Origin: a virus
IMG/VR virus record: IMGVR_UViG_3300028569_002402
Coordinates: 1-43,937 of that record
Reading direction: 5' to 3' (one strand)
Length of the DNA stretch: 43,937 nt
Every line of letters starts with the position of its first letter. The first letter of the stretch is position 1. The translations under genes were made by a program, and so were the position numbers. The notes below the pieces were generated by a model. The model searched no databases. It worked only from the letters and a program-made list of their open reading frames with translations, and was not told the DNA's origin. Positions 32,844-42,919 of this stretch are shown piece after piece.

Positions 32844-33884
32844 CTATTTGTTCTTAATATGTGTAATATAATCAAATACATCAAATAACCACATTGCAGT
32901 ATTAGGTATAGAATTACCTAAATTATCTTCACTATACATATTTAAGAAGGACTGTCTATCAATGCGTTTGCTTGGATTTGCAATGATATTTTGTATAGTT
33001 AATATATCTTCTTCTGGTACATTAGGACTATGGAGATCCATTAGCTTTTCATTAATCTCTAATTGGTTTCGGAAGTTATATACTGATTGGTATGCTTTTT
33101 TACTATCTGCATTATCTTTACTATATTGTACTATCTCTTTTAGCGGGATTTTTCTTTCACTTTGTAACTGCGGAAACAATTTAATTAATCCTTTAGGTCC
33201 TAATCCTCGGACCCCGGGAACATTATCAGATATATCTCCTAATAATACCTTATGATTAAGATAATTAATGGCAGGAATTAATAGTTCTTGTTTAACTTCT
33301 TTAGGAGTATAGAACTTTTTCTTTATAGGAGAATACACGGTTACTCTGTCTGATACTAATTGAATATAATCTTTATCAGATGACATTATATGTACGTGAC
33401 CTTCTAGGTTGTTAGCTAGATACCCTATTATATCATCTGCTTCGATTTTATCTATGCAAAGTAAATCTACAGGGAGACATTTTAAATACTCTATTAGCCT
33501 TAATACTTGATTAGTAATGGATTCGGCTTCTTCTTCTCTTGTATCAAATGCATCCCAATTAGTTATCTTTTTAAGCTTACGATTAGCTTTGTATTCTGGA
33601 TAGAGGTATTGTTTATTTGTTGACCCTCCCATTCCGTCAAAAACTAATATTACTCTTGTAGGCTTTATAAGCTTAATAGCAAACCCTATTGATTTTAAAT
33701 AACCGGTTAATCCACCTATATGATTTCCTTGAGAGTTTAAATGATTGATCATCACAAAACTTCTTAAAAAGGTATTTAAGGAATCAACCAAGAGTACCTT
33801 ATCATTAGTATATAAGGTCTCTTGTTTTGATTCTTTTAAACTATCGAATATTGCTCTAAAGTCTTTATTCATTTGTATGATCAA
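32844..33884 (-). CDS. 5'-3' exonuclease/flap nuclease (T4 RNase H-like)
   Basis: This 346-residue protein has metal-binding acids in LLVDSLNTFLRS, VILVFDGMGG (with YPEYKANRK after it), KIEADDIIGYLAN and HIMSSDKDYIQL. DISDNVPGVRGLGPKGLIK provides the helix-hairpin motif. These match the FEN/T4 RNase H family that removes RNA primers and flaps. Its start overlaps the end of uvsX by 20 bases. The order SSB, UvsX, exonuclease, helicase forms one transcription block. Confidence 0.95.
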   Translation of the reverse strand: MIIQMNKDFRAIFDSLKESKQETLYTNDKVLLVDSLNTFLRSFVMINHLNSQGNHIGGLTGYLKSIGFAIKLIKPTRVILVFDGMGGSTNKQYLYPEYKANRKLKKITNWDAFDTREEEAESITNQVLRLIEYLKCLPVDLLCIDKIEADDIIGYLANNLEGHVHIMSSDKDYIQLVSDRVTVYSPIKKKFYTPKEVKQELLIPAINYLNHKVLLGDISDNVPGVRGLGPKGLIKLFPQLQSERKIPLKEIVQYSKDNADSKKAYQSVYNFRNQLEINEKLMDLHSPNVPEEDILTIQNIIANPSKRIDRQSFLNMYSEDNLGNSIPNTAMWLFDVFDYITHIKNK

Positions 33885-34950
33885 AAATATCTCTAATATC
33901 TTCTGTCATTTCTGCTTCAATTACTACTTGAAAATCTCCTCCGCCTAATATTTTTAACCATTCTTCTGAGTGTTGCTTTTTATATACTTCTAAATCTTTT
34001 TTATCATCTTCTATAAAACCGTGAGGTGTCATAATAATATTTCCTTTAGTATCAACACCAGATATGTGATTCTTCTCTACGTGAACTTTAGTACGTTTAG
34101 CAAACGTTACATCTTTACCTCCCTTAATAGCTTTAATTTTAGATGTACCTTGATTTGTTATATTACCAAATGTAATAATCATAGTAGCGTCAAACCACAT
34201 TGTATCCCCGCCCTTGTTTTTCATTCTAGGCTGCTCCATAGGCATATTAGGTTTAGCAACCCATACCTTGTTAATAGCAACTAGTGTATTAGTATATGGT
34301 GAATTAGATTTTCTAGATAATAATATTCGTTGATTGATAAAATTTCCGAACTGAACAGACATCGCTCCAGCATTCCATTCATTATTATTAGATGATTTTT
34401 CTACTGACATCTTGCATGGTACAGACCCAATTGAGTCCCAGAAAAAACACAGATCATACGGTAAATTACCTTTTTTCTGCTCATCTAATAGATCATTTAT
34501 TAATGATGCAACATCTTCAATAGTACCAAGGCTGCTTCTATCAGTATATATAAAAAATCCTTTATAATCTACTACTTCTCCTGTTTCTTCATCTATAACA
34601 TCTTCTACCTGGAGACCCATCATCTTAGCATGCTCCCATGACCATTTCATCTCAGTAATAATTAATACAGGTAAAATGCCCATTTTCTGGGTATTTACTG
34701 CTGCTTCTAACAATGCAGTTGTTTTACCTGTATCTGAGTGCCCTCTTAAAAGGGTAATATGGCCTGCAGGAATACCTGGCACTGATACAGCTTTTCTAAA
34801 AGCATTGGATAAAGGTATCCATGCTTGGTCTTTAAATTTAACACTTGCTCCTCCTAGGTTCTTACCTTTTTTAAATTTATCTAAATCATGCTTACCATTT
34901 ATTGCACTTGATATACTTGCATTTAGTGATACCTCTTTTGTTTTTGCCAT
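33865..34950 (-). CDS. uvsX: UvsX/RecA-like recombinase
   Basis: This 361-residue protein has Walker A RGHSDTGKTTALLEAA at about 69-84 and Walker B-like LPYDLCFFWDSIGSVP. Further features are loop segments AGAMSVQFGNFINQRILLSR and KGGDTMWFDATMIITFG, and an acidic C-terminus (EAEMTEDIRDIFDHTNE). The enzyme forms filaments on single-stranded DNA for strand exchange and recombination-dependent replication. It follows the SSB gene by 13 bases, matching T4-style gene partners. Confidence 0.92.
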   Translation of the reverse strand: MAKTKEVSLNASISSAINGKHDLDKFKKGKNLGGASVKFKDQAWIPLSNAFRKAVSVPGIPAGHITLLRGHSDTGKTTALLEAAVNTQKMGILPVLIITEMKWSWEHAKMMGLQVEDVIDEETGEVVDYKGFFIYTDRSSLGTIEDVASLINDLLDEQKKGNLPYDLCFFWDSIGSVPCKMSVEKSSNNNEWNAGAMSVQFGNFINQRILLSRKSNSPYTNTLVAINKVWVAKPNMPMEQPRMKNKGGDTMWFDATMIITFGNITNQGTSKIKAIKGGKDVTFAKRTKVHVEKNHISGVDTKGNIIMTPHGFIEDDKKDLEVYKKQHSEEWLKILGGGDFQVVIEAEMTEDIRDIFDHTNE

Positions 34951-34963
34951 ATTATATTTTTAA

Positions 34964-35833
34964 TTAAAACGGTAAATCATCATCATCTGCTACTGCTGAT
35001 TCTGATGTATCACTAAATAACTTGTCAAACTCATCATCTATATTCTTCTTTGTAGAGATTGAATATTTATTACCTGTTCCTGCCGAAACTAATTCTGGTA
35101 TTGTTTTAGAAATATTTTGCGGTGATAATGTAGATGTATTAATTGGTGCTGGTTTAATCTCTTCTTCTGATTCAGGGCTTAACCATTGAAGTAATGATTC
35201 TTTCATTTCCTCATATGGATATTTTTTAAATAATTCTAATGGATTAGGTTGAGTTTCTAACCAAGATTTTACATCACTTGCATTAGTTGATAGTGGTGTT
35301 ATTTTTGTACGTACTCTAACTGAGGTTTTGTTGTACGTTCTTCCTGATTGATCTGGTCCTACTGTATCAATTGTTAGATCTCGTCCTTCAACTGGATCGG
35401 TAAAATCACCTACATCTTCGTCTTCTAAAATCGCTAGAAGTTCCATATACACCTCCTTTCCGAACTCCCATAGACGTATACCCTTGTCTTCTTCACCTCT
35501 AACAATAACAGGTGCAAATACCCTCATTTTAGGTTGTAACTTTTTAGCTAATTGCCAATTTTCTTTATCATTAGATTTACTAATTTGTGCTGCAAATTCA
35601 ACAATAGGATCTTTTTCATCAAAGTTAATTAATGAAATCATAGTTCGATTTCCAATTCCATAATGAAAAAATAATTCTTTAAATGGCCATTGCTTATTGT
35701 GAGTTGATGGAACCATGCGGACCGAGTGTTTTCCGATTGCAGGTTTCCAGATAATAACTGATAGATCTCTTTTAGATCCGCCAGGTTTTTGCTGCATTGA
35801 TGCTAGCTTTGATTTGATTAGGTTTAAATCCAT
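34964..35833 (-). CDS. single-stranded DNA-binding protein (T4 gp32-like)
   Basis: This 289-residue protein, near gp32 in length (301), has an N-terminal basic arm (KSKLASMQQKPGGSKRD) and a core with KPAIGKHSVRMVP and WPFKELFFHYGIGNR. It continues with KMRVFAPVIVRGEEDKGIRL and DEDVGDFTDPVEGRDLTI, a pattern familiar from gp32-type proteins of marine phages. The very acidic end SAVADDDDLPF is the usual docking tail for replication partners. It coats single strands and helps load UvsX and helicase. Confidence 0.9.
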   Translation of the reverse strand: MDLNLIKSKLASMQQKPGGSKRDLSVIIWKPAIGKHSVRMVPSTHNKQWPFKELFFHYGIGNRTMISLINFDEKDPIVEFAAQISKSNDKENWQLAKKLQPKMRVFAPVIVRGEEDKGIRLWEFGKEVYMELLAILEDEDVGDFTDPVEGRDLTIDTVGPDQSGRTYNKTSVRVRTKITPLSTNASDVKSWLETQPNPLELFKKYPYEEMKESLLQWLSPESEEEIKPAPINTSTLSPQNISKTIPELVSAGTGNKYSISTKKNIDDEFDKLFSDTSESAVADDDDLPF

Positions 35834-35910
35834 TTTCGTAACTTTTGTTTAATAATAATTTATAATATAGTAATAATTATTACAATATGCAACTTTATTT
35901 TGTAAAATAA

Positions 35911-36327
35911 TTAAACTAGGATAATCTTATTGATCTTGGTTTGGAGTTTTCTTAGATCAGATCCTTGCGTTAATAGAACGGTATTTTTAAAATCAAGCCA
36001 TTCTACTTTATAATTAGAATCAATTACTCCCATATTTAACTCTTTAATTAAGAGATTTAATGCATTTATAGTATAAAGAGTATTGGTTTCTTTTTTACGA
36101 TGAAGTAATATTGTATTTGATATAACCTTTGAATTTGAATTTATAGGATCAATATTATACGTACATAATAACTCATTACTATCTTTGGCTTCTAATATAA
36201 AAATTTTACCATATAGGATAGAATAATGTGATTTTATTGTATTAAGAGTTTCTTCTAATTCCTCATGTGAGGTAAAAGTACAGAATAACTTATTCATTAT
36301 ATCTTGTAACGTGTATGTAATATCCAT
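35911..36327 (-). CDS. hypothetical protein next to SSB
   Basis: This is a 138-residue alpha/beta protein. It has HEELEETLNTIKSHYSILYG early, TLYTINALNLLIKELNMG in the middle, and ends KVEWLDFKNTVLLTQGSDLR with KLQTKINKIILV. Comparable unknown proteins accompany the SSB gene in other large phages. Its start shares one base with the end of the upstream polymerase-like gene, so the two are coupled. No catalytic motif seen. Confidence 0.65.
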   Translation of the reverse strand: MDITYTLQDIMNKLFCTFTSHEELEETLNTIKSHYSILYGKIFILEAKDSNELLCTYNIDPINSNSKVISNTILLHRKKETNTLYTINALNLLIKELNMGVIDSNYKVEWLDFKNTVLLTQGSDLRKLQTKINKIILV

Positions 36328-37652
36328 TATAAATATGTAGTTTTTACTAAAGAGTGATAATTCTTTCCGTACTTAGTTTTTGATGTTAAATTATATTTAT
36401 TTATTATTTTTTTAATTTGTAATAATATTTCTTTTCCGTCTTTAATTGAGTAATCAATAAGAAAGGAATCGTATACTACTAATGATATATAACTATTAGT
36501 GTTTTCTAGTAAATCATTTATTTCTTTTAATATAATTACATTATATTTAGTTTCCAAGTTTTGAATAATATAATTAAATAATTTTAATTGATTAAATTCT
36601 TTAATTTTATTTTTATGTAATATTCTTCCTGTTGGTAATTTTATTAGCCCTTTATTATTAAATTCATTCCAAGCTTTTATTATATATTCTTTTATTTTTT
36701 GAAAAAATTCAATATGTTCATATTGCTTATTAATTCCTCCATATATCTGCTTAAAAGTTATTTCTTTAGATTGTTTATATTGTTCGTCAGTTATATTATC
36801 ACAATTAAAATATTCTCTACCTAATATTATATGTATAGATTCGTCCGTACTTATTTTATAATTAATTAATTCTGATATTAATCTTAGATGATATCCGTCA
36901 AAGTCAAATTCTATAAACATATCATTTATAGGATAAAAACTTTCTCTTGATTTATTATCTTTATTTACTGCTAAAAAGTTAATACTATTAAACGAATTAG
37001 TTGGTCTACCTGTTAGGTTATATAAATTATAATAATTATATATAATTTCGTCTTGAATAGAATATGGCTTCCAGTTTAGTTCAAAATGCTTATCTAATGT
37101 TTTTTCATCGATTAACATTCCTTTTTCTTCAACTCTTTTATACTCCTTTACTAGTTCATTATAAAGATTATCTGTATTTTCTAATCCTATATATTTTTGT
37201 ATTTTTTCATATAGATATTCACATTTTTCGTAATGTTTAGATATAGGAATTAGTTTATTTATGTTAGGATTATGATAATATTTTTTATAGAAATTCCTAT
37301 GTAATAATGTATCACAATCTAAATCGATATTATTATTTTCCTCATCTATTATAATAAAATTAATATCAACTAGATTATCTGATGGAATAAAATATGAATG
37401 ATACTTTTTATCTATACAGTATAGTTTCTTATGATTAGATAAAAATTCTATAACATCATTTATATCTATTGAAAATGTTTCGCTATGATCAAACGCAATT
37501 ATAAACCCTTTCTCCCTATTGTGATAATAGAGTGAAGAAATACTACTAATTTTAGGGTGATAATTACTATTAGATGAAATAATATGGATAAAGCTGTCTT
37601 CATCCTTACTTAATTGTAATAACTGCTCTTTCGTTTCTATTATATAAAACAT
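36327..37652 (-). CDS. family A DNA polymerase-like protein, short and partly degenerate
   Basis: This is a 441-residue protein. The palm/fingers signature can be followed: TGRPTNSFNSINFLAV (214-229), motif A FDFDGYHLR (249-257), motif B KEITFKQIYGG (296-306) and motif C VVYDSFLID (392-400). Both catalytic Asp candidates (D250, D395) are present. However, motif C is YDS instead of HDE, the motif A Glu is His, and the motif B leading Arg is missing. The first 170 residues are very diverged and lack a clear 3'-5' exonuclease. It may be a repair polymerase, an accessory factor or a relic beside the family B replicase. Confidence 0.75.
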   Translation of the reverse strand: MFYIIETKEQLLQLSKDEDSFIHIISSNSNYHPKISSISSLYYHNREKGFIIAFDHSETFSIDINDVIEFLSNHKKLYCIDKKYHSYFIPSDNLVDINFIIIDEENNNIDLDCDTLLHRNFYKKYYHNPNINKLIPISKHYEKCEYLYEKIQKYIGLENTDNLYNELVKEYKRVEEKGMLIDEKTLDKHFELNWKPYSIQDEIIYNYYNLYNLTGRPTNSFNSINFLAVNKDNKSRESFYPINDMFIEFDFDGYHLRLISELINYKISTDESIHIILGREYFNCDNITDEQYKQSKEITFKQIYGGINKQYEHIEFFQKIKEYIIKAWNEFNNKGLIKLPTGRILHKNKIKEFNQLKLFNYIIQNLETKYNVIILKEINDLLENTNSYISLVVYDSFLIDYSIKDGKEILLQIKKIINKYNLTSKTKYGKNYHSLVKTTYL

Positions 37653-37701
37653 ATAACCTTAATTGAACCATAATATACGTATTTGTTCTCATAATAACAA
37701 C

Positions 37702-38340
37702 TTAGATAGAAGGTCTTGCGTATTTATCGTATTTTTCTCCGATATATTCAATTAATCCTCTAAATAATTTATCTTTAGTTTGAACTAATCTTTTATTTGT
37801 GTCTATAATTCCAGAGATTTTGTACTGTCTATTTTCTCTTGTATCTTTTAAAGGACCAGTTATTTGCCAAAATAAATCAATAGCTTGATATGTTATATAA
37901 TCATATTCACTAGTACTGGATTGTAATGAAAGATATGTATCTTTTGATATCTCTATAACATATCCAATATCATTTCTTTTCTTTGCAAAATACCTCATGA
38001 TATATCCTTTTGCATAATCTGAATCGGTCGGTTGAGGGTAATATTGAGGTGGGATTTGGTATGATTGTAAGTTCTTTATGTTAGGATTTTTAATGTATTG
38101 ATCTGATTTGTTATTTAATATTATTACACCTTTTTTATTATCTAAGTTTATATTAATATTATTATTCTGAATAGCTTGTAGTTCTTGAGATGATCCTATT
38201 ACAGGATTAATACCAGTATATATTTTACCGTTAAATGTTTTATAGTATGCTCCAATATATGGTTTTCCATTAAGCTGGTATTCATCACCTCTAGTATATT
38301 TATTAATAGTAATTCTATTTTTAGGATAATACTTAATCAT
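37702..38340 (-). CDS. hypothetical protein, probably virion-associated
   Basis: This 212-residue protein begins KNRITINKYTRGDEYQLNGK then PYIGAYYKTFNGKIYTGINP, a beta-rich segment of a kind often found beside baseplate genes in uncultured marine phages. It has a Tyr/Pro-rich centre (YQIPPQYYPQPTDSDYAKGY) and a mixed C-terminus. It lies 3 bases downstream of the large baseplate protein. The structural role is inferred from context only. Confidence 0.62.
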   Translation of the reverse strand: MIKYYPKNRITINKYTRGDEYQLNGKPYIGAYYKTFNGKIYTGINPVIGSSQELQAIQNNNININLDNKKGVIILNNKSDQYIKNPNIKNLQSYQIPPQYYPQPTDSDYAKGYIMRYFAKKRNDIGYVIEISKDTYLSLQSSTSEYDYITYQAIDLFWQITGPLKDTRENRQYKISGIIDTNKRLVQTKDKLFRGLIEYIGEKYDKYARPSI

Positions 38341-38343
38341 ATA

Positions 38344-41300
38344 TTATGTTGAAAAAATTGTTTTACCTATTATAAATCCGCCTCTTGCAAATAATTCTTG
38401 TCTATATTTTGGTCTTGTTCCTGGACCGTAGCTTTTTATATCTGCTGCTGTAAAATTTATTATATTTTTAGGAACATTACTTAATAAATTAATTGCTGCA
38501 CCGTAAATATTATCTGCTTGAGTAGGACTAGGGCCATTTAAATATTGCCTACTTGGAACTGGGTTTGCTCTAGTACCGGTTACTGCTTGAAATTGATTTT
38601 TTGCAGTTAATACATTTGTTATAGTCGGACCCCATGATTTACTTCTTGTTCTATTTAATATAGCTCCCATTACATATGCTCTTTCTGTTTGATTATTACT
38701 AGCTTCAGCAAATGTTGCTGATATCAATTGTGACCATTCAATGGAGGATATTGATCTACCTAAATATTGTTCTGCTGTTTTTTTAGCTTCAGCATTAGTT
38801 CCTATAAAGCTAGTATCCAAGGCTGTTGAATTAATGGATATATTATTAGTAGGCTGACCTCCTCCGATACTTTCATCAATATTACCTAAATTATTAGCGT
38901 TTGTTGGTGATGATATTGGGATATTAATCATTTGACCTCTAATAGATGTTACCCATTGATTATTATCTATAGTATGATTTAATCCGGCAACAGCAAATCC
39001 TACTCTATTAAATCCTTTTTTATCTAAATATTGAGTAGGCAGAACATCTTTAGGAACCGTGAATCCTTCTAATAGAGACATTCCGCTTATTCCGTCCATT
39101 CCTATATTAATACTAATAGGTAATACTTGTCTTGCTTTAGTTGTATCTTCTCCTGCTTTTAATTTATTAGCTGCAGTAGTATAGTATACTTTTGAGGTAT
39201 TAACATTAGATTTTGTATATATACCTCGATTATAAATTTCAATTACTGTATTATTAAATATTGTTGCCGCATCTTTATCTGCATTTATATTTGATTTAGT
39301 CGCGTTATTATTAATACCGCTAGTATTTACTGCTATCTCTTTTACAGGTAGTACTCTGTCTATTAATTCATCATTATTATATCCTAATGCTGATGAGTCT
39401 GTGTTTAGTGATCCTAAGTTACCTGCCTGTGAGCTGAATGCAATCATTTGACTCATCTTAGTACTAACTTCTGTTTTTAGCTGTAAAGATCTAACTATAG
39501 AATTTTTACCTATTATAGGAATAACTGTTGGTTCTGTTAGCATTAACGGACTTTCAGGACCGTTTGATGATATGGTTGATTGATTTGAAGGAGGGTTAAT
39601 CATTTGATCGTCATATATTCTTACTGTATTGGCGTCATCATAATATCCAACTCTAAAACTATTAATATTACCCAATGATTTATTAATATCATCCATTAAT
39701 ATTTCTAAAAATGATCTTAAATAAACATCAGTTTTAGAATTACTATTTGATTGAGATTGTATAATATTAATAACATGATCAATATTAACAGGAATATTCA
39801 TTAATTTTCCTCTAAGTGATGATATACCTTCCTTTTCTCCGAATCCAGATTGTACATTAGGAGAAAATGCATCTAATTTATTATTAAATGGATTTATAGG
39901 TTTTGCATTTTCAGGAAATAATTTTTGATATATTTGATTATTAATATTAATTTTAATCATACACACCCCAGGGTCTATCGATAGCTGGTATGGTGTGGTA
40001 AAACAGTAGTTTGTTTCTGGATTAAAATCTATGTATATAAAGGGTTTTTTAATTTTTCCATCAGTATTTTTTTCATAGAATATACTATTATTATTTATAT
40101 AATATAATAACAATCCTAATTTAATATAGCAAAACTTAGATGTTTTACCTTGATTATCGTTATCTTCTAATCCTGCTTTGTATACTTTAAATAGTTCTCT
40201 AAAATCAACATTGGATATTTTTTCTGATGATTTTAATTCACCCGATAATACTTCACTGTTAAATCCTTTATTAATAAAGAATGCTAGCTGCTTTTCTATA
40301 CCTAGGCTAGTTACATCGCTAGTATTATCAGAAAATACTGTATTTTCATTATTTATTCTAATTGGATCTAAGGGGCCGTTTTTTAATTGTTCAGTTATAA
40401 ATTCATACGAGCCTGGTACTTCTCTTGTACTATTTGGACTAGCTGATGCAAAATCTCTTAAATCTATTAAAAATTTATCAATATTAGAAAAATATTGTTC
40501 TGGAATACTGGTTTGGATTGTATCTAATGATTCTCCAGGTACGTATCCTTCAGTATTACTAGAATTTAATAATTTTTTTTCATCAAAGTTATATATAATA
40601 GTAGCTATATCTAATACCTTTTGTGTTTTTGATTTACTATAAGTATCCCCGTTATATATACTATCGTTATTTGCAGGAAGTATAGTAAAAAATACTTTTT
40701 CTTCTGTACTATTATTATATGATTCAATCTTATCAAATATACTTTTTACTGTTTCTTGAACTTTTTGAATCCTAAACCCTGGAGTATATCCTTCCTTTGA
40801 TATAACATCTTTTGTTTCAATTAATGCTGATATTTTTATTGCGTTATCGTTTACATTTCTTGCTGATAGTTTACTAATTGTTATTAATTCTTCTCTTAAT
40901 CCTTCTTTGAATGATAATTTTTTATTGTAATCAGGAGCATTCCAAACATCAAGTACATAATTAAGATAATATCTTCTTAAAGCCTGTGATTTAATCTGGC
41001 CAGCTCCTTGGTTTAAATTTGCTACAGGTCTAATAATGTCTAAATTTTCGGAATAGTCTGCATTAAAGGTTATTTCAATTAATATATCAGTATTAATAAA
41101 TTCTACTGAGTCTAGATCCGCAAACCCAGATGCTGAATCTCCTGTGCCTGTTCCTGTAAATACTGTTATTTTTTCCTCTGATTTTAGTGGTATTTTTTTA
41201 GTTAGTTTTATTAATTTAGGAGTTGCTGATTCTAGTATCCATTGTTTTAGTGCAATCTCCTGTTCTGTTTTTAAATTTAAATAATCTTGCGAAGAGACAT

Positions 41301-42567
41301 AGAAACCTTGTTTTAGTTCATTATTAGATATCTGTATTAGTCTATTATAATCAATCTCAGAATATCCTATTTGACCTGATTTTAATAATGGGTTGTTAAT
41401 TGAATATGATTTAGATAGTGTATTTCCCTTAGAATTATTATATATAAACTTAATATTTACACCTTTATCTTCAGGTATTATTGATTGATTTATTAGTTGC
41501 TGTAAATCGTTTTTTCTTTTCTGTAATTTCTCAAAATTTATAAGTACAGTTTCTCCTGAGTTAATTATTTCGCCTATATCTGGCCATGCTATGCTGTTTC
41601 TACCTTGTATTATATATGGCTTGGTTGATGCTGGTACTGTTATATTACCGGATACTTTTTGAGTGGTATTATCATTTATGTTTTGAACTGCACTTTCCGA
41701 CCCTCCTCCAGGCATACTAAATGCTTGATTAATTTTTAATGAATCAATAACACTACCTAGACCTGTTAATTTAACATTACAGTCATACGATCCGTCTTCA
41801 GCCTGAGACCATTCATAATTAGATATTAATCCATATAACCCATCATAATTACCAAATGATTTTACTCTTTTATCGCTTATACCTCTAAGTATTCCTTCTT
41901 TAGTTTTATATAAATCGTTATTAAATACATCTAAAGGGTTAATCTGCGGACCTATTGTTACTAATTTATTATTATTATCAAGATAAGTAGTATGTCCCCA
42001 TTCAAGAAGACATGAATATCCTAATCTAAAGTAAAGTAGATCAATTGCATTTAATTGATTAATATTCCATACCTTAAATTTTATATTAGCAATTCTTAAT
42101 GATCCAGCTGTACCTGCATGATCTATTGTTGCTGATGTTATTCCCGGCATAGGTCTATATCCGAATTGATCTACTCCTCCTAATCCATATGCTGAATTAT
42201 TAGTTATAGAAGATGGATCGTTTGATTCTATCCCTGATCGTAAATTTATGTTGTTATTTTGATATCTGCCCGCTCTATTCAGGGAGATGTAGGATGTTCC
42301 TCCGAAAAGTATCCATTGCTTAGAAACATCAGTAGGTGTTCCAGCTTTTTGTTTTCCTTCAATATCTAGATCTCTTCTTAATTGATCGTCTCCTACATCT
42401 ACAAATGATACCAATCTTATCCAGCATGTTTTATTAGCTAAATACAGTATTTGATCATTAGTTCTTGAATCAATAGTTGATCCTTGAAATGATCTAGTAT
42501 ATAATTGCTCCTTTACATATTTTTTAAGAGGAACACCTACGATATTTGTAAATTTTTCTTGACTCAT
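38344..42567 (-). CDS. large baseplate hub-type protein with C-terminal SleB-like cell-wall hydrolase
   Basis: This 1407-residue protein has a long N-terminal part rich in Asn/Ser and beta strands. It has features of a baseplate/hub protein, such as LLYFRLGYSCLLEWGHTTYL and LISNYEWSQAEDGSYDCNVK early, and DVYLRSFLEILMDDINKSLG near residue 960. The last 150 residues form a hydrolase domain. SIEWSQLISATFAEASNNQT holds the candidate catalytic Glu, AYVMGAILNRTRS and KNQFQAVTG follow, and PSPTQADNIYGAA comes later. This matches the SleB/Hydrolase_2 fold that cuts peptidoglycan. A T4 gp5-like function (tail-tip lysozyme) but with a different enzyme is inferred. Confidence 0.82.
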   Translation of the reverse strand: MSQEKFTNIVGVPLKKYVKEQLYTRSFQGSTIDSRTNDQILYLANKTCWIRLVSFVDVGDDQLRRDLDIEGKQKAGTPTDVSKQWILFGGTSYISLNRAGRYQNNNINLRSGIESNDPSSITNNSAYGLGGVDQFGYRPMPGITSATIDHAGTAGSLRIANIKFKVWNINQLNAIDLLYFRLGYSCLLEWGHTTYLDNNNKLVTIGPQINPLDVFNNDLYKTKEGILRGISDKRVKSFGNYDGLYGLISNYEWSQAEDGSYDCNVKLTGLGSVIDSLKINQAFSMPGGGSESAVQNINDNTTQKVSGNITVPASTKPYIIQGRNSIAWPDIGEIINSGETVLINFEKLQKRKNDLQQLINQSIIPEDKGVNIKFIYNNSKGNTLSKSYSINNPLLKSGQIGYSEIDYNRLIQISNNELKQGFYVSSQDYLNLKTEQEIALKQWILESATPKLIKLTKKIPLKSEEKITVFTGTGTGDSASGFADLDSVEFINTDILIEITFNADYSENLDIIRPVANLNQGAGQIKSQALRRYYLNYVLDVWNAPDYNKKLSFKEGLREELITISKLSARNVNDNAIKISALIETKDVISKEGYTPGFRIQKVQETVKSIFDKIESYNNSTEEKVFFTILPANNDSIYNGDTYSKSKTQKVLDIATIIYNFDEKKLLNSSNTEGYVPGESLDTIQTSIPEQYFSNIDKFLIDLRDFASASPNSTREVPGSYEFITEQLKNGPLDPIRINNENTVFSDNTSDVTSLGIEKQLAFFINKGFNSEVLSGELKSSEKISNVDFRELFKVYKAGLEDNDNQGKTSKFCYIKLGLLLYYINNNSIFYEKNTDGKIKKPFIYIDFNPETNYCFTTPYQLSIDPGVCMIKININNQIYQKLFPENAKPINPFNNKLDAFSPNVQSGFGEKEGISSLRGKLMNIPVNIDHVINIIQSQSNSNSKTDVYLRSFLEILMDDINKSLGNINSFRVGYYDDANTVRIYDDQMINPPSNQSTISSNGPESPLMLTEPTVIPIIGKNSIVRSLQLKTEVSTKMSQMIAFSSQAGNLGSLNTDSSALGYNNDELIDRVLPVKEIAVNTSGINNNATKSNINADKDAATIFNNTVIEIYNRGIYTKSNVNTSKVYYTTAANKLKAGEDTTKARQVLPISINIGMDGISGMSLLEGFTVPKDVLPTQYLDKKGFNRVGFAVAGLNHTIDNNQWVTSIRGQMINIPISSPTNANNLGNIDESIGGGQPTNNISINSTALDTSFIGTNAEAKKTAEQYLGRSISSIEWSQLISATFAEASNNQTERAYVMGAILNRTRSKSWGPTITNVLTAKNQFQAVTGTRANPVPSRQYLNGPSPTQADNIYGAAINLLSNVPKNIINFTAADIKSYGPGTRPKYRQELFARGGFIIGKTIFST

Positions 42568-42570
42568 AAC

Positions 42571-42876
42571 CTATCTATTCTGATTTGCGTTATTATACAA
42601 ATTCAGTGCCGGTTCAATATTAACTGGTATTCTTAATTGTGTTCCGGGAGTAGGTACTAAGCTATCACCGGGTAAATTATTTGCCATTGATATTATCCAG
42701 TACAAGGTTGTGTCTCCATAGAAATCGTATGCTAGTATATCTAATCTATCAGATATAGTAGTTATTACATAAATGTCATTTGCATCTGCCGGTATATCGG
42801 GGTATATATTGGATGTGTAATACCTTTTTCCTGTATTATTTTTAGTTATTGGAATATATTGATATCTACTGGGCAT
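42571..42876 (-). CDS. baseplate wedge protein, gp53/LysM-like
   Basis: This 101-residue protein has ITTISDRLDILAYDFYGDTT followed by LYWIISMANNLPGDS and TPGTQLRIP. This layout (a D-x-L-D-x-L-A helix, YGD, WIIxxAN, then a P-G-x-x-L-x-I-P strand) is that of LysM-like tail proteins and the T4 gp53-type baseplate wedge. It lies 3 bases upstream of the hub-hydrolase gene. A baseplate role is well supported by both sequence and context. Confidence 0.8.
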   Translation of the reverse strand: MPSRYQYIPITKNNTGKRYYTSNIYPDIPADANDIYVITTISDRLDILAYDFYGDTTLYWIISMANNLPGDSLVPTPGTQLRIPVNIEPALNLYNNANQNR

Positions 42877-42919
42877 GATTAATATTATCTAGGCAATGTT
42901 ATTAATAGTTAAGTATTTA

